The notes under the pieces: generated by a model
Database searches by the model: none
The model's input: the letters and a program-made list of their open reading frames with translations, nothing else
Told to the model about the DNA's origin: nothing
Program-made: the position numbers and the translations under genes
DNA from: an uncultured Bacilli bacterium
GTDB taxonomy: Bacteria; Bacillota_I; Bacilli_A; RF39; UBA660
Length of the DNA: 64,000 nucleotides
Direction: 5' to 3'
Assembly (NCBI GenBank): GCA_947632375.1
Contig: CANRPF010000003.1
Location: 1 to 64,000, forward strand
Part shown: positions 9,342 through 17,954 of the stretch, piece after piece
How positions within the stretch are numbered: the first letter of the stretch is position 1
Layout: every line of letters starts with the position of its first letter

Positions 9342-9754
9342 AAGAGAGTTTATGGGGATACTGGCTAGTATTATTAGGAATTGGAATTACAACAGTTATG
9401 ATAATATTGCAACAAAAAACAACTACAGACCAACAAGATTATTATTTAGCAAAAGAAGTAACACGAGCAGCAATGTATGATGCTATAGATTATGGATATT
9501 ATAAAAAGTATGGTGAGTTAAAAATTGTAAAAGAAAAATTTGTGGAAAATTTTATAAGAAGATTTGCAAATTCAGCAACTTTAAATAAAACTTATACAAT
9601 AAATTTTTATTCAATATACGAAACACCGCCGGCAGTTTCAATTGAAATATTAACAAATACGAATCATGGAATGGCAATGGGAACAGATTTACAGTCCGGT
9701 GTTGTTACAAGACTTTCTGCAATATTGGAAGTTAATGGATATCTTGATATATAA
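9338..9754 (+). CDS. TadE-like pseudopilin / minor pilin
   Basis: 138 residues: a short basic N terminus, one membrane helix (about residues 8-24: VLLGIGITTVMII), then a globular domain beginning with a helix rich in charged residues (YYLAKEVTRAAMYDAIDYG). This layout is that of TadE/TadF minor pilins. It lacks a clear G-F-T-L-I-E site. Its ATG overlaps the preceding stop (ATGA) and a strong terminator follows. Family assignment rests on architecture and on the adjacent Tad genes. Confidence 0.6.
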   Translation: MKESLWGYWLVLLGIGITTVMIILQQKTTTDQQDYYLAKEVTRAAMYDAIDYGYYKKYGELKIVKEKFVENFIRRFANSATLNKTYTINFYSIYETPPAVSIEILTNTNHGMAMGTDLQSGVVTRLSAILEVNGYLDI

Positions 9755-9757
9755 AAC

Positions 9758-9805
9758 TAGTTTTGATAATTCTTTTTTGGGAATTTATCAAAACTAATTT
9801 TTTTT
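9758..9805 (+). terminator. Strong Rho-independent terminator
   Basis: Twelve-base arm TAGTTTTGATAA pairs with TTATCAAAACTA and is followed by eight T. It closes the 5194-9754 operon. Confidence 0.9.
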
Positions 9806-9875
9806 AAAATTATAAAATAATAGTGGTATATTTTAATATTTTGTGATATTATTAGATTACAATAGGAGGAATAAA

Positions 9876-10739
9876 ATGAATAATTTATTATTAAAATTGA
9901 AAAGATTTTTAGGGAATAAAAATACTATCACAATTTTGGGTGTTATAGCTGGTGTGGCTGTTTTGTTATTTGGATATAGTTATAGGGTTAAACAAGCGGT
10001 TAATCCTGTAAGTATTCCTTATGCTTTAGCTAGAATGCAACCTAAGTCTAAAGTTGAATTAGAAAATGTTGGTACGATTAAAGTAAGTGGTGCTTTTGTT
10101 GATCAAACAGCAGATTTAGTTACTACTATGCAGTATATGCAAAATACTGAATGGTATGTTAATTATGATACTGTAATTCCTAATGGAGGATTATTTTATA
10201 AATCTCAATTAGTTACAAAAGATAAAATTCCAGATACTTTCTTTGATGATATTCCAGAAGGTGCAACAGTATTTAGTCTTGGTGTTGATAGTCATAGTAC
10301 TTATGCAAATTCTATTATGCCAGATAATTATATCGATTTATATATAAGAGCAACTGACGAAACAGGAAAAGTAATATTTGGTAAATTCATTGAAAGTATA
10401 AAAGTTCTTGCAGTAAGAGATAGTGGTGGAAATGATGTTTTCGCTGATTCTCAAGCTATAAGAAGTAGTAGTGAATTAATATTTGCTGTTAAAAATGATT
10501 TCTTTATGATTTTAAGTGAAGCTAACTTTGTTGGAGGAATACAAATAATTCCTGTCCCAAGAAATAAAGCTTATAGAGTTGAAGGAGAAGATGAAGGTAC
10601 AAGAGTTTCAAGAGAAGTATTAGTTAACTTTATAATGGAAAAAGTATCTGAATTATCTGATGAAATTAATATTGATGAAATAATTCAAGGTAGTACTCCA
10701 TCAACTACAGTAGATGAAAATAATAATAATAATGAATAG
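9876..10739 (+). CDS. CpaB/RcpC-like Tad pilus assembly protein
   Basis: 287 residues. It has one N-terminal membrane helix (about residues 13-34), then a SAF-like beta domain (PVSIPYALARMQPKSKVE, with G-A-F-V and VTKDKIPD) and a second domain holding DNYIDLYIRATDETGKVIFG and KVLAVRD, as in CpaB/RcpC proteins that assemble Tad pili at the cell surface. The ATG at 9876 has AGGAGGA five bases upstream, so it is preferred to the earlier frame start at 9843. First gene of a four-gene operon with cpaF, tadB and tadC homologues. The C-terminal tail is Asn/Ser/Thr-rich and probably disordered. Confidence 0.78.
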   Translation: MNNLLLKLKRFLGNKNTITILGVIAGVAVLLFGYSYRVKQAVNPVSIPYALARMQPKSKVELENVGTIKVSGAFVDQTADLVTTMQYMQNTEWYVNYDTVIPNGGLFYKSQLVTKDKIPDTFFDDIPEGATVFSLGVDSHSTYANSIMPDNYIDLYIRATDETGKVIFGKFIESIKVLAVRDSGGNDVFADSQAIRSSSELIFAVKNDFFMILSEANFVGGIQIIPVPRNKAYRVEGEDEGTRVSREVLVNFIMEKVSELSDEINIDEIIQGSTPSTTVDENNNNNE

Positions 10740-10760
10740 TTAAAGAATGGTGATAAATAG

Positions 10761-11843
10761 ATGAACGATGCAATTTTTTCACAATTAGATTTTGGTCCAC
10801 TTACTGAATTTCTAGAAGATGATGATATCACCGATATATCTTATAGTAATGGTGGGCAAGTTTGGTTAAAGTCATTAACAAAGGGAATATTTCAAGTTGA
10901 TCGACCTGATATAAATAATGCTATGATGGAAAAATTAGCGTTTCAATGTTCTAATGTAATGGGTAAGACATTTAATATGGCTTCCCCATTTCTTGATGCT
11001 GAAAGCGCTGAATTACGTATGAACTTTATTCATGATTCTATTAGTACTAATGGAATTGCATGTGTTGTACGTAAAACACCAGCTAAAATCAGATTAAATA
11101 AAGATAAACTAATTAATGAAAGATATACAACTTTAGAGATACATGATTTTTTATTAAAATGTGTAGAAGGACATTGCAATATTATTGTTAGTGGTGAAAC
11201 TGGTAGTGGTAAAACTGAATTAGTAAAATATTTAGCAAGTTATACTAAAGAAAATGAAAAAATAATTACCATAGAGGATACTTTGGAATTGCACTTAGAC
11301 AAGATATTTCCTCATAGAGATATAGTTGCTGTAAAAACCAATAATATCGCAAGTTATACTGATGTATTAGTTTCTTGTATGAGACAGAATCCTAAATGGA
11401 TTTTACTATCAGAAGTTCGTAGTGCTGAAGCTGTTTTGGCAGTTCGTAACTCTATATCATCTGGTCATAACATATTGTCAACAATTCACTCCGATAAAGC
11501 AAGTGCAATACCTTTACGTATGTATTCTCTGATGGAAAGTAGTCAAGATTTGGATCAATTCTTAAGTAGTATTCATAGATATGTACAAATTGGTGTATAT
11601 GTTAAAGGTTATTTCAGTAAAGAATTGAATAGATTTCAAAGAGAAATCTTTGAAGTTTGTGAATTTTATGTTAATGAAAAAAATGTTCCAAAAAAGAATA
11701 TTATATATAAAAAATTTATGAATGGAAATTTTCAACTTCAAAATCCAACTAAATATTTATTAGAGTATTTAAGTATTCAAGGAGTAATGTTACCAGAAGA
11801 TACATTTAAATTAGGTAGTGTAAATAAGGGAGAAGAAGACTAG
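10761..11843 (+). CDS. CpaF/TadA-type secretion ATPase
   Basis: 360 residues. Hexameric cytoplasmic motor of the Tad/type II secretion superfamily. Visible are Walker A GETGSGKT at 145-152, the Asp box (TIEDTLEL at about 170-177), a Walker B-like LLSEV at 215-219, and the His box STIHSDKA around H243. The N-terminal domain (residues 1-110) matches the CpaF pattern (ITDISYSNGGQVWL). Length is slightly short because the long N-terminal extension of many CpaF proteins is missing. GGTGAT precedes the ATG. It should drive the TadB/TadC platform encoded next. Confidence 0.92.
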   Translation: MNDAIFSQLDFGPLTEFLEDDDITDISYSNGGQVWLKSLTKGIFQVDRPDINNAMMEKLAFQCSNVMGKTFNMASPFLDAESAELRMNFIHDSISTNGIACVVRKTPAKIRLNKDKLINERYTTLEIHDFLLKCVEGHCNIIVSGETGSGKTELVKYLASYTKENEKIITIEDTLELHLDKIFPHRDIVAVKTNNIASYTDVLVSCMRQNPKWILLSEVRSAEAVLAVRNSISSGHNILSTIHSDKASAIPLRMYSLMESSQDLDQFLSSIHRYVQIGVYVKGYFSKELNRFQREIFEVCEFYVNEKNVPKKNIIYKKFMNGNFQLQNPTKYLLEYLSIQGVMLPEDTFKLGSVNKGEED

Positions 11844-11860
11844 GAAGAGGTGAGGCAAGA

Positions 11861-12757
11861 ATGATTGAAATTATTATAGTTATCGCTATTACTATATTTT
11901 TGATAATTTCTAGACTTGGAAAAAATGAAAGTGCATTTGCAAATGTAAGAAGTACTGTTGATAAAGTATTTTCTAAGTTTATCCCATATGATTATGAAGA
12001 TGTAAGAAAAAAAGCTGAAGAATTAGGACAAAATTTTAATGCAAAACAATATGCATTTCAATTTGTTTTATTTCTAGTTGGTGGTGGAGCGATAGCATTC
12101 TTGTATTTCAGAAGTTTATTATGGGCTGTAATATATGGAGTAACTGCAACTGCTTTTATTCCATACTTAACTGTTTTAAAATATCAGCGTATATATAGTG
12201 AATTCTTGTTTGAATGTATTCAGACATATTGTACTAACGTTATTATGGAATTTAATACAACACAATCATTCGTAAAAGCATTAGAAGGTGTTGTAGAAAG
12301 TACCGTATTGGAAGATCCTGTATTATCTGATGTAAAAACAGTAATTCAAATGTCTTATGATAATGGTACTATCGATGAAGGAATTGAATGGTTTAATAAA
12401 AGATATCCATATTATATGGTAAAAAATATGCATCAATTATTTTTACAGATAACAAATGAAGGTGCTAAAGATTCAGGTGAATCTTTGGAAAATATGATGC
12501 TCGATATTGACCAATTAGTTGAAGGTGTATATCGTGATAAAATGGATAGACATACATTTTATACTAAATTTTTAACATTTGGTTTAGCTTTATATTTATT
12601 AGTTATGTTAATACAATTTTTATTAGGAAATGCTAATTATATGCAAATTATAAGTGAATGGTATGTACAAATGATATTACATACAATTCTAATATTAAAT
12701 TCCTTTTTCTTACTAAAAGGTATTAAATACTATAATGAAGATACGGGGGTTGAGTAA
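11861..12757 (+). CDS. tadB: TadB-like inner-membrane platform protein
   Basis: 298 residues with an N-terminal membrane helix, a central pair of helices (about residues 68-100), a cytoplasmic GspF-type helical domain (FIQTYCTNVIMEFNTTQSF region onward) and two C-terminal helices. This is the TadB layout, the platform that couples the ATPase to pilin assembly. AAGAGGTGAG precedes the ATG. It sits between the ATPase and the second platform gene, with a 17-base gap upstream and only 3 bases before the next gene. Confidence 0.8.
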   Translation: MIEIIIVIAITIFLIISRLGKNESAFANVRSTVDKVFSKFIPYDYEDVRKKAEELGQNFNAKQYAFQFVLFLVGGGAIAFLYFRSLLWAVIYGVTATAFIPYLTVLKYQRIYSEFLFECIQTYCTNVIMEFNTTQSFVKALEGVVESTVLEDPVLSDVKTVIQMSYDNGTIDEGIEWFNKRYPYYMVKNMHQLFLQITNEGAKDSGESLENMMLDIDQLVEGVYRDKMDRHTFYTKFLTFGLALYLLVMLIQFLLGNANYMQIISEWYVQMILHTILILNSFFLLKGIKYYNEDTGVE

Positions 12758-12760
12758 TTT

Positions 12761-13543
12761 ATGTATATAGAAGCAGCGATTATTGTTGTAATAATATTTA
12801 TTGTATTACAAGCCTCTGGTAGTATTAGTATAAATAAATTTATAAAGGATAACGAAGATTATTTCAAAACATTTAAAGAGTCTGACTATGAATTTTTACT
12901 TAAAGCTAAATATGGTGATGGTGTCGATTCTGATAGATTATTTACTGTAAGATTAAAAAATGGTGCAATAGGTTTTGTTTTAACAATATTCCTATTTATT
13001 AATAATTTTGATTTTACAAAGATAATAATTGCAGTTGTTGTAGCTTATGGTATGTTTAAAATGAGTTATATAAATTTAAAAAGTTATTATAAAGCTCATT
13101 TACATGAAATAGATGCTCAACTTCCATACTATTTAAAAAGCTTAGAAATTTTAATTCAACACTATACCGTGCCTGTAGCACTTGGTAAATCTTTGCCTGA
13201 TGCTCCTAAAATATTTCAAGAAGGTCTAAAAGAGTTATTAAAAAAGATAAATGCAGGTGATAGTTCAATAAACCCTTATATGGATTTTGCAAAAGATTAT
13301 CCTGTTAGGGATTCAATGAGAATGATGAGACTTTTATATAGACTTGGATTAGGTAGTCAAGAAAGAAAACAAGAACAATTATTACAATTTTCTAGATCAA
13401 TTTCAAGTTTACAACAAAAAGCAAGAGAAACAAGATATAAAAATAGACTTGAAACTATGGAAAAGAAAACAATGACAATGCTTGTTGTAACAGGTGTTGG
13501 AGTAATGTTATTGTTATTGATAGCAATTATGTTTATGTTTTAA
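12761..13543 (+). CDS. tadC: TadC-like platform protein
   Basis: 260 residues with one N-terminal helix, a pair of central helices, a GspF-like cytoplasmic domain (LKSLEILIQHYTVPVALGKS, then RMMRLLYRLGLGSQERKQEQ) and a C-terminal helix (TMLVVTGVGVMLLLLIAIMF). This matches TadC, the usual partner of TadB. Last gene of the operon, followed by a terminator. No TadZ, prepilin peptidase or secretin gene is in this window. Confidence 0.8.
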   Translation: MYIEAAIIVVIIFIVLQASGSISINKFIKDNEDYFKTFKESDYEFLLKAKYGDGVDSDRLFTVRLKNGAIGFVLTIFLFINNFDFTKIIIAVVVAYGMFKMSYINLKSYYKAHLHEIDAQLPYYLKSLEILIQHYTVPVALGKSLPDAPKIFQEGLKELLKKINAGDSSINPYMDFAKDYPVRDSMRMMRLLYRLGLGSQERKQEQLLQFSRSISSLQQKARETRYKNRLETMEKKTMTMLVVTGVGVMLLLLIAIMFMF

Positions 13544-13569
13544 AAAAACAATTAATTTGTTTTTTTTTA
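13542..13569 (+). terminator. Terminator of the CpaB-TadC operon
   Basis: Ten-base-pair stem AAAAAAACAA with TTGTTTTTTT, five-base loop, continuing T run. Starts at the stop codon of the TadC gene. Confidence 0.8.
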
Positions 13570-13605
13570 TTTATAGATGTTATAATATAAAAGAATGGTG
13601 ATGAA

Positions 13606-14088
13606 ATGGATTTAGTTTATATAGGAAAAATTGTAAATACTCATGGTATAAAAGGAGAACTTAAAATTAAATCTGACTTTGAAAAAAAAGAATTAGTATT
13701 TAAAGTTGGAAATAAAATTATAATTGATAAAGAAGAACATACAATCAGAAGTTATAGATATCATAAAATATTTGATATGATAACAATTGATGAATATGAT
13801 AACATTAATGATGTATTATGTTATGTAGGAAAAAACGTTTATGTAAGCAGAGATTCTTTAAAATTAAAAGAAAAAGATTATTTACTTTCTGATTTAATAG
13901 GATTAGATGTTGTTTTTAATGATAAAGTATATGGAATAGTTAAAGATTACTCAAATGATGTTAATCCACTTTTATTAATAAATTATGATAAAGATTATTA
14001 TATTCCTATAAATAAAAAATTTATTAAAGAAGTAGATTTAACAAATAAAAAGCTTATAGTTGATAATATAGAAGGTCTAATAATATGA
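13606..14088 (+). CDS. rimM: Ribosome maturation factor RimM
   Basis: 160 residues. Binds S19 and assists 30S head maturation. The N-terminal beta barrel opens with the family pattern IGKIVNTHGIKGELKIKSDF, and the second PRC-barrel-like domain contains YLLSDLIGLDV. A TATAAT box and AATGGTGATG lie just upstream. It overlaps trmD by four bases (ATGA), the usual arrangement in Firmicutes. Confidence 0.95.
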   Translation: MDLVYIGKIVNTHGIKGELKIKSDFEKKELVFKVGNKIIIDKEEHTIRSYRYHKIFDMITIDEYDNINDVLCYVGKNVYVSRDSLKLKEKDYLLSDLIGLDVVFNDKVYGIVKDYSNDVNPLLLINYDKDYYIPINKKFIKEVDLTNKKLIVDNIEGLII

Positions 14089-14732
14089 AAATATCTATTT
14101 TAACTTTATTTCCTAATTTCTTTTCTGAATTTACAAAAGAATCCATAATTAAACGTGCAATTGAAAAAGGAATTGTAGATATAGAAATTATAAATTTTCG
14201 AGATTACAGCAAAAGTTCTAATAATCAAGTAGATGATACACCATATGGTGGTGGAGCTGGTATGGTATTAATGTGCCAACCAATATTTGATTGTATTGAA
14301 AGTATTAAAACAGAAAATTCTACTGTTATAATGCTTACTCCAGATGGAAAAACTTACAATCAAAAAATAGCGAAAGAATTATCTTTAAAGAAACATATAA
14401 TTTTGTTATGTGGACATTATGAAGGTTTTGATGAAAGAATTAAAACTATAGTTGATTATGAAATAAGTATAGGAAATTTTATATTAACAGGTGGAGAAAT
14501 ACCTGCAATGGTTATAGCAGATAGTGTAATTAGATTATTAGAAGGTGTAATAAATAAAGAAAGTTTAGAAGTTGAATCATTTAACGATGATTTATATGAT
14601 TATCCTGTTTATACTAAACCAGCAGTTTATAAAGGATTAAAAGTTCCTGAAGTACTTTTAAGTGGTGATCATAAAAAAATAGCAGAATATAGAAAACAAG
14701 AACAATTAAAGAAAAGTAAAATTAATAAATAA
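14085..14732 (+). CDS. trmD: tRNA (guanine37-N1)-methyltransferase TrmD
   Basis: 215 residues; a SPOUT enzyme methylating G37 of tRNA. Visible motifs are ISILTLFPNFF at the start, the QVDDTPYGGGAGMVL loop, ILLCGHYEGFDERI and the knot segment ISIGNFILTGGEIPAMV. It is shorter than the usual 230-250 residues, mainly at the C-terminal DNA-binding-like domain. Co-transcribed with rimM. The rplS gene usually found next is not here. Confidence 0.96.
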   Translation: MKISILTLFPNFFSEFTKESIIKRAIEKGIVDIEIINFRDYSKSSNNQVDDTPYGGGAGMVLMCQPIFDCIESIKTENSTVIMLTPDGKTYNQKIAKELSLKKHIILLCGHYEGFDERIKTIVDYEISIGNFILTGGEIPAMVIADSVIRLLEGVINKESLEVESFNDDLYDYPVYTKPAVYKGLKVPEVLLSGDHKKIAEYRKQEQLKKSKINK

Positions 14733-14750
14733 TTAAGAGGGTGGTTATAT

Positions 14751-15131
14751 ATGCGAATAAAATTATTAAAAACTAATAATTTTAAAACATATAATTATAA
14801 TGCTGTTGATGGATATAAATTTACTCCAAAAAGTAAGTTTATAAAAAATCTAATTGTTATAGATGATGATATGATAAATATTATTTTAAAAAAGAAAATA
14901 AAAAAAGATTTAAATAGAGCAGTAATAGCTATAAAATTAATGTTAAAAAGTGATGTTACTGAAGTTAGTGATTGTGATATGATGATAAATGAACTTAATC
15001 GAATTGCAATTAAATTAGAAGATAAATATAGACTATTTTTTGAAAAAAACGAATATTTTGAAATCGTTAAAGATATCTATTATTGGAATATGCAAATAAA
15101 AACAAAAAAGACTTTAATAGAAAATAGTTAA
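14751..15131 (+). CDS. Hypothetical protein, 126 residues
   Basis: I do not recognise it. No signal peptide or membrane segment; the middle is Lys-rich and helical (IILKKKIKKDLNRAVIAIKL) and the C-terminal half looks helical too. A good AGAGGGTGG site precedes the ATG, and it follows trmD by 18 bases, so it is probably in the rimM-trmD operon at the place where rplS is usually found. It does not look like L19. Confidence 0.65.
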   Translation: MRIKLLKTNNFKTYNYNAVDGYKFTPKSKFIKNLIVIDDDMINIILKKKIKKDLNRAVIAIKLMLKSDVTEVSDCDMMINELNRIAIKLEDKYRLFFEKNEYFEIVKDIYYWNMQIKTKKTLIENS

Positions 15132-15169
15132 TATTTGTTTTTTTTTACATATAAATTAATAGGTGATTT

Positions 15170-15706
15170 ATTATAAAAAAATATATAAGAGGCTTTATTA
15201 GTAGATGTTTAATATGTGTAATAATTTTTTTAATTGTATCAATTATTTGTAATTTTAGTGATAAAAACTTATTATGGTTTAAAAATGATATTTTAAATAG
15301 TAATATAAATTTTACATTTTTTAATAAATTATATAAAAAATATATAGATAAATATTTACCATTCGATATATATAATGAAAAAGTAGTTTTAAGAGAAGGT
15401 TTAGTATATAATTCTAAAAAAGAATACTTAAATGGTGTTCAATTAGAGGTTGGAAAAAACTACAATATGTATTCTTTAGAAGGCGGTATTGTTGTTTATA
15501 TAGGTAGCAAAGATGGACTTGGAAATACTTTAATTATTCAAGGAACAGATGGAACAGATTATTGGTATTCTAATCTAGAAAATATTGGTGTTAACTTATA
15601 TGATTATATAGAAAAAGATACTTTACTTGGGGTTACAAAAGATGAATATGTTATCTTAACTTTTGTAAAAGATGGGGAATATGTAAATTATGAAAAGTTT
15701 ATTTAA
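15170..15706 (+). CDS. SpoIVFA-like membrane protein with degenerate M23 domain; non-standard start
   Basis: The reading frame is open from a stop at 15164 to TAA at 15706. It encodes a basic N terminus (KKYIRGFISRC), one membrane helix (LICVIIFLIVSIIC), an extracytoplasmic linker and a C-terminal M23/LytM-like beta domain (LEGGIVVYIGSKDGLGNTLI, GTDYWYSNLE) without the zinc His ligands. There is no in-frame ATG, GTG or TTG before ATG 15467, which would remove the helix. AGGTGA at 15161 points to ATT 15170 or ATA 15173; ATA AAA AAA looks like a mutated ATG AAA AAA. Its position just before a SpoIVFB-type protease and upstream of rplU-prp-rpmA matches spoIVFA in Bacillus. Start uncertain. Confidence 0.65.
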   Translation: MIKKYIRGFISRCLICVIIFLIVSIICNFSDKNLLWFKNDILNSNINFTFFNKLYKKYIDKYLPFDIYNEKVVLREGLVYNSKKEYLNGVQLEVGKNYNMYSLEGGIVVYIGSKDGLGNTLIIQGTDGTDYWYSNLENIGVNLYDYIEKDTLLGVTKDEYVILTFVKDGEYVNYEKFI

Positions 15707-16436
15707 AATAAATATTTTTACATATTTATTTTTTTTACTTTTAATATTATCAGGACATATTAAAGATGGAATAACTATATATATTATATTAATACTACAC
15801 GAAATAGGTCATATCATTATTATGAAATTATTAAATATAGAAATATATTCAGTAACTATTTATCCATATGGTGGAATAATAAAAAGTAATATATTAATAA
15901 ATACTAATTCTTATAAAATATTATTAATAAGTTTAGGAGGAATACTAATTCAGTTAATATTATATGTTATAGTTTATTTCATTTTTAAAATAAATTTTAT
16001 AAGTAATAACTTTTATACTTTATTTATTACATATAATACATCAATTATATTATTTAATATATTACCAATGATTCCATTAGATGGTTCAAAAATTTTATTA
16101 AGTATATTAGAATTAATATTTCCATTTAGATTAAGTATATATATTCTTTTAAGCTTGAATTTTATATTTTTAATTTCATTTATTTTCTTTTTAATATATT
16201 TAAAAATAACTAATTATATAATTATAATATTTTTAATAATAAGTTTATTATACTTTATAAAAAACATAAAATACTTATTTAATAAATTTTATTTAGAAAG
16301 AATTATATATAATATTAAATTTAATGGACTAATAAGTATTGATAGTATCAAAAAAATTTATAAAAATAAAAAAAATTATATAAATTCAATAAATGAAAAA
16401 GAATACTTAACAAATTTTTATAAATACATGTTATAA
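15690..16436 (+). CDS. spoIVFB: SpoIVFB-type M50 site-2 metalloprotease
   Basis: 248 residues, multi-pass. Zinc motif HEIGH at residues 37-41 lies in a hydrophobic helix, and the second conserved motif N123-x-x-P126-x-x-x-x-D131-G132 supplies the third ligand. In Bacillus SpoIVFB cuts pro-sigma-K in the mother cell under control of SpoIVFA; the neighbouring SpoIVFA-like gene overlaps it by 17 bases. The C-terminal part is a cytoplasmic Lys/Ile/Asn-rich tail where SpoIVFB has a CBS domain, but I see no CBS signature. Whether this organism sporulates cannot be decided from this window. Confidence 0.8.
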   Translation: MKSLFKINIFTYLFFLLLILSGHIKDGITIYIILILHEIGHIIIMKLLNIEIYSVTIYPYGGIIKSNILINTNSYKILLISLGGILIQLILYVIVYFIFKINFISNNFYTLFITYNTSIILFNILPMIPLDGSKILLSILELIFPFRLSIYILLSLNFIFLISFIFFLIYLKITNYIIIIFLIISLLYFIKNIKYLFNKFYLERIIYNIKFNGLISIDSIKKIYKNKKNYINSINEKEYLTNFYKYML

Positions 16437-16457
16437 TAACTTAAAATGGAGTAGGCT

Positions 16458-17954
16458 ATGAAGAAACTATCTAAGTTTATATATATTCTTTTTATATTAC
16501 TTATAGGGTGGGCATTAATTGCATCTTTATTAAGCAATAGTTTTTTTCAAGATGGAAGAGATGGATACTATATAAAATCAATAACATATATAAGTTTAGC
16601 TATTGGAATTGCTTTAATATTTTTACTTAGATTTATATATAAAAAAATATTAAAAGCAAAAAATAAAACGCTATGGATTATATCAATATTATTATTTATT
16701 ATTTTTTTTGCTTTGCAACTATATACAATAAATTTTATAGTCAGACCTACATGGGATTTTGGAATAATATTTAAAGAAATTAAAAAAATAATAACTAATT
16801 TAGATAATACTTCTAAAAATGTTATTTATTTAAATAGATTTCCTAATAATAGATTAACATTTATGATCACTTATGTTTTTATGATGATATTTTCTATATT
16901 TGGTTCATCAGATTTATTTTATATAAAGGGAATGTTTTTTATAAATATGATATTTATTGATATTGCAATTGTTATTATGTTTATTTTTTTAAAAAAACAT
17001 GCTTCATTTAAGACAAGTATTATTGGTTTAATTTTCTCTATACTTATTTGTCCTTTATATTTATATACTCCTATATTTTATTCAGATACTTATAGTATAA
17101 TTTATCCAATATTAATTTTATTTATATATATGTATATATTAAAAGATACAAAATATAAAAAAACTATATTATTTTTAATAGGATTAATAGCTAGTATTGG
17201 AATGAATATTAAATTTACTGTAATTATAATTTTAATTGCAATTATTATTGATATGTTTTTAAAAAATAAAAAGAAGACATTCTTTAAGTTAGTTCCAATA
17301 TCTTTAATTGGTTTTGCTATTTCTTTTATAGCAATTACTTTTAGTTATAAAATGTTTTTTGGAACAATAAAAATAGATATGAATAAAAAAATACCATATA
17401 ATCATTGGATAAAAATGGGATTACATGGTTATGGAGGATGGACTGGAAGCGATACATCATATTTTGGATGGAATATGTCCTTTTTAGAAAAAGAAAAATA
17501 TAATAATAAAGAAATTAAAAAGATATTAAAAAATTATGGTCCATTAGGATATATTAAATTTTTAAATAAAAAAGTTGTATTTACTTGGGGAGATGGTAGC
17601 TATTATAGTTCAGCTAAACTTAAACGATCCCCTATAAAAAGAAATATAATATCTCGTATTATAGTTGCAGATGAACCTTATAATAAATATTATCTTTATT
17701 ATATAAATGGAGTACATTATGCTATAATTATTTTAATGATTGTTTCAGCTATAATTGGTATTAAAAGAAAAAATTATAATAATTTATCTATTTATCTTAG
17801 TATAATTGGTTTATTTTTATTTTTATTAATTTGGGAAACAAGAAGTAGATATCTTTATAATTTTATTCCTTTATTTATTGTATTAGCAAGTGAATGTATT
17901 AGTGAGTTAGATAGGAAGGTTAGTAAAACATGTTTAAAATTGAAAAGAAAATAA
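16458..17954 (+). CDS. GT-C membrane glycosyltransferase (family 39-like)
   Basis: 498 residues with about 12 membrane helices. The first large outer loop carries RPTWDFGIIFKE, whose acidic residue is placed like the catalytic Asp of GT-C enzymes, and then YLNRFPNNRLTFM, a pattern seen in polyprenyl-phosphate-sugar dependent transferases. It should move a sugar from a lipid carrier to a surface acceptor. It overlaps the next GT-C gene by 25 bases, so the two likely work together. Exact donor and acceptor unknown. Confidence 0.75.
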   Translation: MKKLSKFIYILFILLIGWALIASLLSNSFFQDGRDGYYIKSITYISLAIGIALIFLLRFIYKKILKAKNKTLWIISILLFIIFFALQLYTINFIVRPTWDFGIIFKEIKKIITNLDNTSKNVIYLNRFPNNRLTFMITYVFMMIFSIFGSSDLFYIKGMFFINMIFIDIAIVIMFIFLKKHASFKTSIIGLIFSILICPLYLYTPIFYSDTYSIIYPILILFIYMYILKDTKYKKTILFLIGLIASIGMNIKFTVIIILIAIIIDMFLKNKKKTFFKLVPISLIGFAISFIAITFSYKMFFGTIKIDMNKKIPYNHWIKMGLHGYGGWTGSDTSYFGWNMSFLEKEKYNNKEIKKILKNYGPLGYIKFLNKKVVFTWGDGSYYSSAKLKRSPIKRNIISRIIVADEPYNKYYLYYINGVHYAIIILMIVSAIIGIKRKNYNNLSIYLSIIGLFLFLLIWETRSRYLYNFIPLFIVLASECISELDRKVSKTCLKLKRK

